Assembly: GCF_030490285.1 (NCBI RefSeq)
Contig: NZ_CP129884.1
Location: 1,736,001 to 1,800,000 of the forward strand
Reading direction: 5' to 3'
DNA length: 64,000 nt
DNA from: Methylomonas montana
GTDB taxonomy: Bacteria > Pseudomonadota > Gammaproteobacteria > Methylococcales > Methylomonadaceae
Every line of letters begins with the position of its first letter. The first letter of the stretch is position 1. The notes under the pieces were generated by a model. That model worked only from the letters and a program-made list of their open reading frames with translations. It did no database searches and was not told where the DNA came from. Position numbers and translations under genes: made by a program. Positions 54,614 to 63,814 of this stretch are shown piece after piece.

Positions 54614-56223
54614 CGCGCAATGCTTTAACGGCTGCGATCGGCTTGATTCTGCACGGTGTTGTCGTTCAAGCGGCCGAACCGCCAGCGCAATCGGCTGACA
54701 TTGCCGAGCAAAGGGCTCGCGAGCAGCAGCCGCGTTTCGATGTGCTGGATTACCAGATCGAAGGCAACAGCGTGCTGGATGACGAAGCGCTGGAGCGGGC
54801 CGTTTATCCGCATTTAGGGCCGGACAAAACCGTCGAGGACGTGGAAAAAGCCCGCGTTTCTTTGGAAGAAGCCTACCGCAATGCCGGCTATCCAACCGTG
54901 GTAGTGGCAATTCCCGAACAAGATGTCGACGGCGGCGCGGTGCGCTTGAGCGTGGTGGAAGGCACCATCGAGACCTTGCATGTCAGCGGTTCGCGCTATT
55001 ATGCGCTGGGCAAGATCCGCGACGGTGTGCCGGCCCTGGCGGAGGGCCTGGTGCCGCATATGCCCAAAGTGCAGGAGCAGATGAATACGTTGGCCCAGCA
55101 GTCGGCCGACCGCAATGTCACGCCGATTTTTCGGGCCGGATCGACGCCAGGCAGAATGGAAGTGGAGCTGAAAGTCAAGGACGAATTGCCGCTGCACGGC
55201 AATCTCGAAATGAACAGCCGTAATTCCGAAAATACCAGTTATACCCGTTTATTGGGCTCGGTCCGCTACGATAACTTGTGGCAGCGTTTTCATAGCGTAT
55301 CGCTGCAATACCAGGTGTCGCCGGAGCTTAGCGACGAAGTCAGCGTCTGGTCTGGCACCTATGTGTTGCCGACCGGTTGGGCCGATACCCGCCTGGCTCT
55401 ATACGGTATCGGCATCAGCTCCAATACCCAACTCGGCGTCAGCGTCGGCGGCCTGTCGGTGGTCGGCGCCGGTTCGATCTACGGTGCTAGGCTGGTCAAA
55501 CCTTTGGCCGCTTCGTCGGATAACATTCTGCATAGTCTGAGTTTGGGCTTCGATTACAAAAGCTTCGACCAACAGATCGCCAGCTTCACTGAAAATGCGC
55601 CGATCAGCTATGCCTCGTTCATGACCGGTTATGACGGCAGCCGGCGCAACGAGACCAGCGTGACGTCGCTGAGCTTGGCGGCTCACTTTTCGATTCGCGG
55701 TTTGGGTAACGACGCGCAACAGTTTGCCAACAAGCGTCTCGATGCCGAACCGAATTTTCTCTATCTGACCGGCGATCTCAAGCATCAGCAGCGCTTGCCA
55801 TGGGATTTCCGGCTGTTGACCAGGGCAGGGGGGCAGGCCAGCATGTCATCCTTGATCAGCAACGAGCAGTTCTCGGCGGGCGGGCCGCTCAGCGTGCGCG
55901 GTTATCATCAAACCCAGCTGCTCGGTGACCACGGCGTCAACCTGTCGGTCGAATTGCAATCGCCGCATCTGCTGCCGGGGAAGTGGGAAGACAGCCAGAA
56001 CCTGCGGTTGTTGAGCTTTTTTGATTGGGCCAATATCTGGACCAACAATCCCATTGCCCCCACCCCTGCCACGGCGCACCTGGCCTCCGCCGGCATCGGC
56101 TTGCGTACGCAATGGTTCAAGCATTTATTGGCCGAACTTGACTGGAGTTATCCGTTTTACCGGCAAAGTACGATCGATCAAGGTCAGCAACGTGTGGATT
56201 TTAGAATGGTGTATGAATTTTGA
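54610..56223 (+). CDS. TpsB transporter (ShlB/FhaC/HecB family)
   Basis: A 537-residue outer-membrane protein that exports a TpsA partner. Signal peptide (about 1-22), POTRA domains (about 38-190; YQIEGNSVLDDEALERAVYP, VRLSVVEGTIETLHVSG), and a 16-strand barrel with the loop-6 motif SVRGYHQTQ near 425 and a C-terminal Phe (FRMVYEF). It is the only TpsB in the window; the 3443-residue TpsA 14 kb to the left is its likely substrate. Being last in an ExbB-ExbD-TonB cluster is unusual, since TPS export normally needs no energy transducer. Confidence 0.92.
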   Translation: MTRNALTAAIGLILHGVVVQAAEPPAQSADIAEQRAREQQPRFDVLDYQIEGNSVLDDEALERAVYPHLGPDKTVEDVEKARVSLEEAYRNAGYPTVVVAIPEQDVDGGAVRLSVVEGTIETLHVSGSRYYALGKIRDGVPALAEGLVPHMPKVQEQMNTLAQQSADRNVTPIFRAGSTPGRMEVELKVKDELPLHGNLEMNSRNSENTSYTRLLGSVRYDNLWQRFHSVSLQYQVSPELSDEVSVWSGTYVLPTGWADTRLALYGIGISSNTQLGVSVGGLSVVGAGSIYGARLVKPLAASSDNILHSLSLGFDYKSFDQQIASFTENAPISYASFMTGYDGSRRNETSVTSLSLAAHFSIRGLGNDAQQFANKRLDAEPNFLYLTGDLKHQQRLPWDFRLLTRAGGQASMSSLISNEQFSAGGPLSVRGYHQTQLLGDHGVNLSVELQSPHLLPGKWEDSQNLRLLSFFDWANIWTNNPIAPTPATAHLASAGIGLRTQWFKHLLAELDWSYPFYRQSTIDQGQQRVDFRMVYEF

Positions 56224-56334
56224 AGATCGAGCGCGGTCAACAAGAAAGTTTGCGCCTCTTGCCTAGTTAACTTGAGCCTACCGTAAATTCGTTATTTCCT
56301 GACGTATCCAGCCGTTTTCAAACGCCAATCACCC

Positions 56335-56368
56335 GCAAACGATATATTTTTTTTGATATATCGTTTGC
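56335..56368. repeat. Perfect 13-bp inverted repeat after the TpsB gene
   Basis: Arms GCAAACGATATAT (56335-56347) and ATATATCGTTTGC (56356-56368) with an 8-base T-rich loop. It lies 112 bases after the TpsB stop. No T run follows on either strand, so it is not a canonical terminator; it may stabilise the 3' end of the transcript or be a protein-binding site. Confidence 0.6.
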
Positions 56369-56814
56369 AGATCAAAAAAACATTATTTCCTAAATCCATA
56401 CAAATCACGCGGAAAAAATCAGATCGAGCACACATAGCCGGAATGTAGCTAATTGAAATTAAAGTCTGATCCTGTATCAGGAAAACCGTGCAAAAAGGCA
56501 AACGGTTGTACGGATCAATAATGGAAACCACAAACAGCCTCTATAGCCGGTAGACATGGGTTGACGATTGCTTTCGTTATGTCCTATTGTACATATCGTA
56601 TTGTTATGGCCGTATTACATATCGATACTGCTCTCGCTCCTTGCGTCCAATTGGGAGCCGTTATTGCATTTTGCAGCAACCTGAGCAAGCAAGGATGCTG
56701 TGACAGGGAAATGTTTTGCCTTTATCCCGCCCTCTTTGGCGGGCGGGATAGGCAGAGCGGTCATGTCGACGGGGAAGAAGCCGTAAGAAGGGAAAACGGC
56801 CAGGGAAACCCAAA

Positions 56815-56883
56815 CTGCCACACCAGCCGCAAGGCCGGGCCGGAAAGTCACGGGACTCTTATCAGAGTTGGCCGGATTGCCTC
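56815..56883 (+). promoter_or_regulatory. GEMM-like (c-di-GMP-I) riboswitch candidate B
   Basis: Aligns with candidate A block by block: GCCACACC, stem CAGCC/GGCCGG around the GNRA loop GCAA, CCGGAAAG, CACGGGACT, then a shorter P3 and TTGGCCGGATTGCC. The stem bases differ from candidate A but still pair, which supports a conserved structure. The VPxPA-CTERM gene follows 110 bases later. Confidence 0.6.
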
Positions 56884-56992
56884 ATTCGAGCACAGAGAGC
56901 CTTTAAACAAGGCTGAGTGATCGAACTAATGACCTTAATTTCATTTAACAGTTGCGCATGCGGAGCTTAGCCCAACTATAAGAGGATTCCAG

Positions 56993-57877
56993 ATGAACCA
57001 ATCGAAATTTACCCCATCCACCTTGGCGGCAGCAGTTGCCGCAGCACTGATGAGCCAGACGGATCTGGCAACGGCGGCGTCCACTCTGAGCGTAGAAGCC
57101 ATCTCCGATACCTTTCTGACCAGCTATTCAGCTCAGGCCAACTCCAACATGTCCAGCTATGGGGCGATGATGATTTCCTCGCCGCAAGCCGATCTGGTAC
57201 AGGGCATCAGCGAAGTTCGCACGATGGAAAATCTGGTGGCCTATAACACGGCGGCCATCAAATCCGGGTTCGATGCTCAGTACGGTGCGGGCAACTGGCA
57301 TGTCACCGACGTACAGCTCAAGTGGTACACCAATTTCGACATACAAGGCGTGCCGGCCAACAATAACCAGTTCAACGTGCCTCATGCCGGTTTTTTCGGC
57401 GTTTCCTATTTCAGCGACGACAGTTGGTTCAATCCAGCAACAGCGGGACCAACAGGCCTGACCAATGCCAACCTGACCTGGACTTCGGTGTACGGCGCCG
57501 GCGGCGTATACAGCAACCTGTTTGCCGGCCAACAGGCCGCTGGAACCTTCTTTTATCCAACCGGCACCGTCAACGGCACCACCGATTGTTTTTCCGTGCC
57601 TGATTCATGCGCGCCGCGTTTTTGGGATTTGAGCCTGGCTTCCGGCTTGGTGAATGACATTCTGGCCGGCGACTATTTATCCTTCCACGGCTACGCGGCC
57701 GATGATCAAGTCGTTTATCTAATTAACCAACTCACTAAACCAGGCGCCCATCCGCAGATATTTGTCAGTGCCGAAGCCGGCCCGGCGGCCGTGCCGCTGC
57801 CTGGAGCCGTCTGGCTATTCCTGAGCGCCTTCCTGTCCGTCCTGGGCATTCCAAAACGACGCAGTGCGCTTAAGTAG
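56993..57877 (+). CDS. VPxPA-CTERM secreted surface protein 3
   Basis: A 294-residue exported protein with a signal peptide (about 1-29) and an unrecognised aromatic-rich mature domain containing one Cys pair (DCFSVPDSCAP). The C terminus VPLPGAVWLFLSAFLSVLG plus PKRR is the VPLPA-type sorting signal. Start chosen at the ATG after AAGAGG. It is led by a GEMM-like element, so c-di-GMP control is likely. No close sequence similarity to the other VPxPA proteins here beyond the sorting signal. Confidence 0.83.
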   Translation: MNQSKFTPSTLAAAVAAALMSQTDLATAASTLSVEAISDTFLTSYSAQANSNMSSYGAMMISSPQADLVQGISEVRTMENLVAYNTAAIKSGFDAQYGAGNWHVTDVQLKWYTNFDIQGVPANNNQFNVPHAGFFGVSYFSDDSWFNPATAGPTGLTNANLTWTSVYGAGGVYSNLFAGQQAAGTFFYPTGTVNGTTDCFSVPDSCAPRFWDLSLASGLVNDILAGDYLSFHGYAADDQVVYLINQLTKPGAHPQIFVSAEAGPAAVPLPGAVWLFLSAFLSVLGIPKRRSALK

Positions 57878-57920
57878 TCTCGCTGCCTCGTTCTATCGAT
57901 AACAGACCAGGATCACCGTC

Positions 57921-58052
57921 ATGGGCTCCAATCCGGAAATTTCAGCATTTTTTGAAAAATCGACAATTGCGATCAGCCGAATTCCGGAATCTCAAAAGGC
58001 GTTGTGTTTGCCATCGGTAGCCCACTGTCGTCTTCCCGCGCCGCAATCCTGA
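57921..58052 (+). CDS. Possible 43-residue small protein
   Basis: An ATG after CAGGATCACC opens a 43-residue frame (MGSNPEISAFFEKST...). It resembles nothing I know and has no membrane segment. It may equally be leader sequence of the globin gene downstream. Confidence 0.2.
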   Translation: MGSNPEISAFFEKSTIAISRIPESQKALCLPSVAHCRLPAPQS

Positions 58053-58130
58053 TGTTGCTGATTGCGGTACGGCCCATTTCCCAAGTATCAGTCTTGGCCA
58101 ATCGCTTAAATTGCTTGTTATGAAGAGGTA

Positions 58131-58541
58131 ATGATGAACATGGAAAGCACCGAAGTCACCGAACAGACGATAGCCGAACTGGTGCGCCGCTTCTACGAAA
58201 ACGCAGCGGCCGATGAAAGGCTAAAGGCCATTTTCGACGGGGCCATCCATGATTGGGACCATCACCATCGCGTCGTCGAAAACTTTTGGTCGCGGACGCT
58301 GCTGAATACCGACCGCTATCAGGGCAGTCCTTACCCCATCCATACCCGTTTGCCGTTGCAGATCGAACACTTCGACATCTGGTTGGAATATTTTCGGCAA
58401 ACGGCCAGGGAAGTATTGCCTGGGGAAGCCGCCGACCGCGCCATCGGCCGCGCCGAACATATGGCGGAAAGTTTCAAGGTCGGCATGTTCTTCGACTACA
58501 GCCCGGCGTCGACAACGTCTTGCGCCAAACCCGGCGATTGA
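58131..58541 (+). CDS. Group III truncated haemoglobin
   Basis: A 136-residue globin. The helices VTEQTIAELVRRFYENAAAD, DHHHRVVENFWSRTLL and the IEHFDIWLEYFRQTA segment with the likely proximal histidine match the TrHb3 class. Such proteins bind O2, NO or handle peroxides; the role here is unknown. Start at tandem ATGs after AAGAGG. The methyltransferase gene starts 15 bases after its stop, so they may be cotranscribed. Confidence 0.85.
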   Translation: MMNMESTEVTEQTIAELVRRFYENAAADERLKAIFDGAIHDWDHHHRVVENFWSRTLLNTDRYQGSPYPIHTRLPLQIEHFDIWLEYFRQTAREVLPGEAADRAIGRAEHMAESFKVGMFFDYSPASTTSCAKPGD

Positions 58542-58556
58542 GGCCTGCAGTAGTCT

Positions 58557-60425
58557 ATGGGCCAGAACCCGCAATTTCCCGTTTTGAACCGGTTGCTCAG
58601 CGAAAGCATGCTAGCTATGCGCCAGCAGCGCTATAGCCAGGCGACGGTTTTGCTGCGGCAAATAGTCGGCGACGATTCTCGTAAAGTCAGGCTATGGCCC
58701 CATTACCGGCAAGCATTGGCCGGCTACGCGTTGGCCTTGTACCGCAATGGCAATATCGGCGAAGCGCTGGCGCAGCAAACCAGGCTATTGATGATTGCGC
58801 CTAACGATCCGGAAGTTCGCGGCAATTTTCTGCTGTTGCTGCAAGCCGGCGACGTGCATTTGCCTGATTCCGCCGAATTTCGGCGGGTATTGCATAGTGT
58901 GCTGGCGCAAACCGATATAAGTGCCTATGCGGTGGTGATTGCCCGCTCGCTACGCAATGATGCGGCATTTAACGAGGCGTTAGAATTGCTATTGTCCGGC
59001 GATCAGCAGCTGGCTGTTAAAGCCCTGCGCCAAGGCAAGCTGCGGGCAATGATGCAAACGCCCTTGTTTTTGTTGCTATTACGCGGCAGTCTGATTCCAC
59101 TGCCGGAATTCGAAGCAGCGCTGCGCTGTTTGCGCAAGGCGCTGCTGCTGACCTACGCCGCATCGGCCAAGACCGTTGAAAGCGCTCGTCCGGGCAAGGC
59201 GGGATGGGAATGCATCGGCGCATTGGCCCATTACAATTGGCTGACCGAATACGCCATCGCCGAGGACGAACAGGAAACCGCCATTGTCGGGTTGTTGCGG
59301 CGGCAATTGGAAGATGGCTTGAGTTTGCCGTCCGAACCGTCCTGGCAAGCAGCGCTGGCCTACCACTCGCTATATCGCTCCGGCCTGGATTTGGCCGATT
59401 GCCGTTCGCTATTCCTGCCGGCTTCCGGCAGTTGGAAACCCTATTTACAGCCGCTGATCCGTGAATGGCAAGCCTGCCTGGCGGAACGCACCCAGACTGC
59501 GGAAATCGAAAGCCTCACCACCACCGGCGGCGAAGTCTCCGAACAAGTGCGCCGGCAATACGAAGAAAACCCGTTTCCGCGCTGGCAGCACGACCCTATC
59601 GCTCATCGGCGTTTGACGGCCAATCAGTGGCTGGCAAGTTTCGCTCCCGGCCTGCATCTGCCGGACGGATTCGATGGCCCGGTCAATGTGCTGACCGCCG
59701 GCTGCGGCACCGGCCTGGAACCGATTTCCCTGGTTCGGCAAATTCAAACCGGCCGCTATCTGGCGCTGGATCTAAGCCGTGCCAGTCTGGCTTATGCCAA
59801 ACGCATGGCAAGGCAATTTGGGCTGGCCGAGGCCATCGACTTCAAACAAGCCGACATCACCCGATTGGATGGCTTTGCCGAGCGTTTCGACCTGATCACC
59901 GCCAGCGGCGTGTTGCATCACCTGGAAGACCCCGTGGCCGGCTGGCGAATTTTGACCGATTTATTAAAACCCGGCGGCATCATGCTGGTGAGTTTGTACA
60001 GCGAAGCGGCGCGGCAGACCGTGGTCCGCGCCAGGCGGCTGATCGCCGACAACGCCTGGCAGCCCACGCCGCGACGGATGCGGCAATTCCGGCAAGCCAT
60101 CCTGGCCGGCGAGCATGAAGAGCTACGGCCGCTGCTGCAATGGCGGGATTTCTATAACCTGAGCATGTTCCGCGACCTGGTATTCCACGCCAACGAACAT
60201 CGCTACACCTTGCCGCAAATCGAGCGGCATCTGGCAGAACTGGATTTACGTTTCATCACCATGCGCGGCCTGCCGGCGCCGTTACAAGCGCTATACCGGG
60301 CAAATTTTTCGCAAGATCCTAACGGCACCGATCTCGCCAATTGGGCACAGTTCGAGGAACAGTACCCGGCCGCCTTTGTGTCCATGTATGGGCTGGTGCT
60401 GCAAAAACCGTGGGAGGCTGACTAA
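58557..60425 (+). CDS. TPR-containing class I SAM-dependent methyltransferase
   Basis: A 622-residue protein. Residues 1-110 resemble TPR helices (RQALAGYALALYRNGNIGEALAQ), a long helical middle follows, then a class I methyltransferase domain (about 340-520) with motif I VLTAGCGTGLEP near 378, acidic loop LALDLSRASLAYAKRMA and motif IV LITASGVLHHLEDP. The QYEENPFPRW segment before motif I is typical of a family fused to TPRs. No signal peptide; the substrate is unknown. Confidence 0.85.
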   Translation: MGQNPQFPVLNRLLSESMLAMRQQRYSQATVLLRQIVGDDSRKVRLWPHYRQALAGYALALYRNGNIGEALAQQTRLLMIAPNDPEVRGNFLLLLQAGDVHLPDSAEFRRVLHSVLAQTDISAYAVVIARSLRNDAAFNEALELLLSGDQQLAVKALRQGKLRAMMQTPLFLLLLRGSLIPLPEFEAALRCLRKALLLTYAASAKTVESARPGKAGWECIGALAHYNWLTEYAIAEDEQETAIVGLLRRQLEDGLSLPSEPSWQAALAYHSLYRSGLDLADCRSLFLPASGSWKPYLQPLIREWQACLAERTQTAEIESLTTTGGEVSEQVRRQYEENPFPRWQHDPIAHRRLTANQWLASFAPGLHLPDGFDGPVNVLTAGCGTGLEPISLVRQIQTGRYLALDLSRASLAYAKRMARQFGLAEAIDFKQADITRLDGFAERFDLITASGVLHHLEDPVAGWRILTDLLKPGGIMLVSLYSEAARQTVVRARRLIADNAWQPTPRRMRQFRQAILAGEHEELRPLLQWRDFYNLSMFRDLVFHANEHRYTLPQIERHLAELDLRFITMRGLPAPLQALYRANFSQDPNGTDLANWAQFEEQYPAAFVSMYGLVLQKPWEAD

Positions 60426-60496
60426 TGGCGGCGACACCGTTTCGGTCAATGCCGCTCGGCGGGCCGACAAGGTTAATCCCTGAAAGGACAATTAAG

Positions 60497-60530
60497 CCCC
60501 TCTCCAGCAGGAGGGTTAGGGTGAGGGGAA
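60497..60530. repeat. Small CT-rich stem-loop repeat
   Basis: CCTCTCC-AGCA-GGAGGG forms a 6-bp hairpin and is followed by GGTGAGGGG. Such CCCTCTCC/GGAGAGGG units are common extragenic repeats; only one copy is present here. It may act as a terminator after the methyltransferase gene, although no T run follows. Confidence 0.4.
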
Positions 60531-60602
60531 TTCGCACGAGACTTTGCTGCTTTCGATTCCATTGAATTTATTGAACAAATGCCCTAGGGCGAGGAGTTTT
60601 TC

Positions 60603-62778
60603 GTGCATAAGTTTTCCAATCCAATAACTGGATTATTACCTATTGCTGCGGTGGTGATGGGGGCGTTGGCAGATTCATCTGCTCATGCGGCCCTGACCTA
60701 CAGTGGCGATATTTCCCCCACCATTGCACCTACGACCTGGACCAGTTCAACCATCGCCTATATTGGGTACAACACCGGCGATGGCCTCCTGAATATCGAT
60801 GGCGGAAGCAGTTTGACCGTCAACAAGACCTATCTAGGCTACGCTTCCGGCAAAACCGGGACACTCAGTGTCGACGGCGCAGGCTCGCAGCTGACAAGCA
60901 GCACTTTTTATGTTGGGACTTCCGGCAACGGGACTCTCGCCATCACCAATGGCGGTGCGGTCAGCAGTTTCAGCACTATTCTCGGCAATAGCGCCGGCTC
61001 TGTCGGCAGCGTAAGTGTCAGCGGTGCCCATTCGACCTGGACCAGCAACAGCAGCGGGCTTCTCAATATCGGCAACCTCGGCAGCGGCATTTTGACCATC
61101 GCGAACGGCGGCACGGTCAATAGCGGCACCACGTCCGGCACGATTCTCGGCGCATCGATAGGTTCCACCGGCAGCGCTAGCGTCGACGGCGCAGATTCGG
61201 CATGGATCGTTGGCAACAATCTGACCGTCGGCAATTCCGGTAGCGGAACGCTCGCCATCACCAATGGTGCCAAAGTCACGGCGGCAAGCGGCTCGCTAGG
61301 CAGTACCGTAACAGGTAAAGGTAACCTTAGTGTCGATGGCGCCGGCTCGCAGTGGATTGGCAATAGCCTTTCAGTCGGTGGAGCTGGCATCGGAAAGCTC
61401 TTCATTGGCAACGGCGGGTCTGTAACCGTTACCGGCCTCAGCAATCTCGGCGGCTTCGGCACATTGGATTTTGGCGCGAACGGCGGCACTCTTAACACCG
61501 GCGGCTTCTATGCCGCTGGCTCCCAATTATCTGGTGCAGGTACCATCAATACCTCCGGGATCGTCAGCGACCTGAATCTGGTCTTTGATGCATCTCACGG
61601 CACCGCACAATCCTTCGCATTAAATGGGGTAAGCGTAAACCTGAGCCTGACCGGCGCCAACGCATTGGGTGTCGGCTATCTCGGCGCCGGCACTTTGCTC
61701 ATCACGGATGGTGTCAACATTGCCTCCAATGGCGGCTTTCTTGGCTCCAAGGTGGGTGCCAATGGCGCGGCCACTGTGACCGGCGCGAATTCGAAATGGA
61801 CCAACAGCGGGGTTATCACGGTAGGCAACGCTGGCAAGGGCTCCCTAGGCATCACGGACGGCGCAATCGTCACCAATACCAGCGCCACACTCGGCAACGT
61901 CGTCGGTTCCAGCGGTATGGTCAGCGTCGACGGCGCAGGCTCACAATGGATCAATAGTAGCAGTCTCACCGTCGGCAAAAACGGCACAGGAATACTCAAC
62001 GTCAGTGACGGAGGGGCTGTTTCGGCTTCCTCTCTGATCATCAATACGTCGTCACGAATGACGGCCGATCTTGGCGCCGGCAGTTCCCTTACCGTCGGTA
62101 ATGGCAGCGGAGCAATCACCAACAACGGCACCATCCGTCTTGCGGCCGGAGCCGACGCCGCCAACGGCAGCTACACCCCGATGGCTTACGGCACACTAAC
62201 CGGCACAGGCAGCGTTCAAGCCCTGGGCGGTGTCTGGAATGGCAGCGCCCACACCGTCACCGTTTCCGATGCGGCCACGGCTTTGGCAGACGAAAGCAAA
62301 ACGATAGATTTGTCCGTCAACCAGCGCTTGCTGGTCACCGATGCCGCCAGCGGCGACAGTGTCGGCCTGGGCTTTAAAGGCAGCACCACTCCCACCAGGC
62401 CTGACAATCTCGGCCAGCGAAGCCACCAGCGGCGAGCGCAGCCTGTTGCAAAGCGGTCTGGTATCCGGTCAAGGCGTGGTCAGTGCTTGGGACTTTACGC
62501 CTGGTGCCGGTTACGCTTCCGGCGACCCGGTTTATCTATCCATGCTGATCGGTGCCGGCTTCAAGCTGTCCGACCTGGCGGTCTGGCACTTCGACGGTTC
62601 AGCCTGGGCCAAATTCGCGGCCAACGATTTGGCCTATGACAACCACTACGCCAGCTTCACCGTTAACGGCTTCAGCGGCTACGCCGTTACCGCGCCGGTC
62701 CCTGTGCCTGCGGCGGTTTGGCTGTTCGCCAGTGCGTTGGCGGGGTTGGGGGCAGTGAGTCGGCGTAGCGTGGCTTAG
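60603..62778 (+). pseudogene. T5SS/PEP-CTERM-repeat surface protein with a frameshift before its sorting signal
   Basis: The first frame (60603 onward, GTG start after GAGGAG) has a signal peptide and about ten repeats of the 'T5SS/PEP-CTERM-associated' type, e.g. LTVGNSGSGTLAITNGAKV and GSVSVDGAGSQW. At about 62385-62400 (ACTCCCACCAGG) coding potential jumps to the +1 frame, which continues GLTISASEATSGERSLL, FDGSAWAKF and the sorting signal VPVPAAVWLFASALAGLG with RRS, ending at 62778. The first frame otherwise ends at 62639 in an Arg-rich nonsense tail. Together they would give about 725 residues. One extra base, real or a sequencing error, explains it; otherwise +1 frameshifting. Confidence 0.8.
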
Positions 62779-62795
62779 TTCGACAGGAATCGATT

Positions 62796-62885
62796 ATGAA
62801 CGAAACCGAGAGTTTGGAATTTTTTACCGCGCAAGCGCAGGCTTTCGCTGAGACCCTGGCGAGCCGCCGGGGCCGCGACGATTTA
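62796..62885 (+). pseudogene. 5' fragment of a YkgJ-type cysteine-cluster protein gene, split by an IS element
   Basis: Thirty codons from the ATG at 62796 (after a CAGGAA site) up to the target site TTA. They continue without a frame change at 63815 once the IS element and one TTA are removed. Encodes FFTAQAQAFAETLASRRG. Inactivated by the insertion. Confidence 0.8.
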
Positions 62886-63811
62886 GAGGATATCCGGCAC
62901 AACTTGTGCTATATGTTATGAATATTGAATAATCTACTGATTTATAAATACTTTTTGTGGGTTATGAGTTATCAGGAAATTTCGGATGATTTTTGGGATC
63001 TTGTTGCGCCTTTATTGGAGCGGTTCAAACGCCGAAAGCCGGGTGGTTCCAAACCGCTGGAGTTCCGAGTTCTATTGAACGGCATCTTCTACCTCCTCAA
63101 AACGGGCTGCCAGTGGGCGTTTTTGCCGAGCTTCTACGGATCGAAAAGCACACTTCACGAACATTTTCAGCGTTGGGCGAGCGCCGGTATTTTCGCCGAA
63201 ATGTTCAGACTGGGGGCGGCCAGGTATGAAGAACTCCAAGGATTCAAGTGGGACTGGCAGTCCATGGATGGCAGTCTGGTGCAAGCCCCTACGCGCCAAT
63301 CGACAAGTCTGTCGGAGGAAGGGGTGGGCAGAAACCCCACGGATCGCGGCAAGAGTGGTAGCAAAATTCATCTCTTGACGGATCAGGAAGGCATGCCTTG
63401 TGGCGTGGCGCTGGCGGGTGCCAATGTTCACGACAGCCGGTTAGTGACGGCCACCGTCGAAGGTCTCGCCTTGTCCGCACCGAAAATCAAGCCTATGGAG
63501 GAAAGGCCTCACCTCTGTTTGGATAAAGCGTACGACATGAAACGCGTTGAGATCGAGGTGCTAAACCATGGCTACACACCGCATATCCGTCGGATTGGCG
63601 AGGAAAAACAGCATGTGACTCAGGACAGTCATCCCGCCAGACGCTGGGTAGTCGAGCGCACCTTTGCATGGTTGAAAGGATTTCGGGCTATCAGGACCCG
63701 CTACACCTGCAGGGGAGCCAACTATTTGGCATTGCTCCATCTGGCCTGCACTCTTGTACTCACTCGGCGGCTAGAGGCTATCGCCTAGCATCTTATGTGC
63801 CGGATATCCTC
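62886..63811 (+). mobile_element. IS5-family insertion sequence, complete, 926 bp
   Basis: Perfect 16-bp terminal inverted repeats GAGGATATCCGGCACA (62886-62901) and its complement (63796-63811). The flanking TTA (62883-62885 and 63812-63814) is a 3-bp target duplication; the TNA type fits the IS1031-like branch of IS5. It holds one intact transposase gene. Confidence 0.93.
62964..63788 (+). CDS. IS5-family DDE transposase
   Basis: A 274-residue transposase. N-terminal helix-turn-helix-like region (ISDDFWDLVAPLLERFKRR, FRVLLNGIFYLLKTGCQWAFLP) is followed by the DDE acids in SMDGSLVQAP, LCLDKAYDMKRV and WVVERTFAWLKGFRAIRTRY. The frame is open from a TTG at 62925, but the ATG at 62964 begins the conserved MSYQEISDDFW. 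It is intact, in a single frame and between perfect TIRs, so the element may be active. Confidence 0.93.
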   Translation: MSYQEISDDFWDLVAPLLERFKRRKPGGSKPLEFRVLLNGIFYLLKTGCQWAFLPSFYGSKSTLHEHFQRWASAGIFAEMFRLGAARYEELQGFKWDWQSMDGSLVQAPTRQSTSLSEEGVGRNPTDRGKSGSKIHLLTDQEGMPCGVALAGANVHDSRLVTATVEGLALSAPKIKPMEERPHLCLDKAYDMKRVEIEVLNHGYTPHIRRIGEEKQHVTQDSHPARRWVVERTFAWLKGFRAIRTRYTCRGANYLALLHLACTLVLTRRLEAIA

Positions 63812-63814
63812 TTA

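Larger units (their letters stand above)
56224..56992. other. Intergenic region with a strong palindrome and a riboswitch candidate
   Basis: 769 bases. Contents: the hairpin at 56335-56368 and the GEMM-like element at 56815-56883. A 119-codon frame at 56561-56920 is rejected because it lacks a ribosome site and crosses the RNA element. A promoter for the riboswitch-led gene should lie in 56560-56800. Confidence 0.5.

Noticed and set aside
56561-56920. 119-codon frame upstream of VPxPA-CTERM gene 3
   Set aside because: It runs through the GEMM-like element and has no translation signal.
60800-62100. Regularly spaced repeats that look array-like at DNA level
   Set aside because: They are degenerate protein repeats in frame (T5SS/PEP-CTERM-associated type), not CRISPR repeats; no constant repeat with unique spacers.
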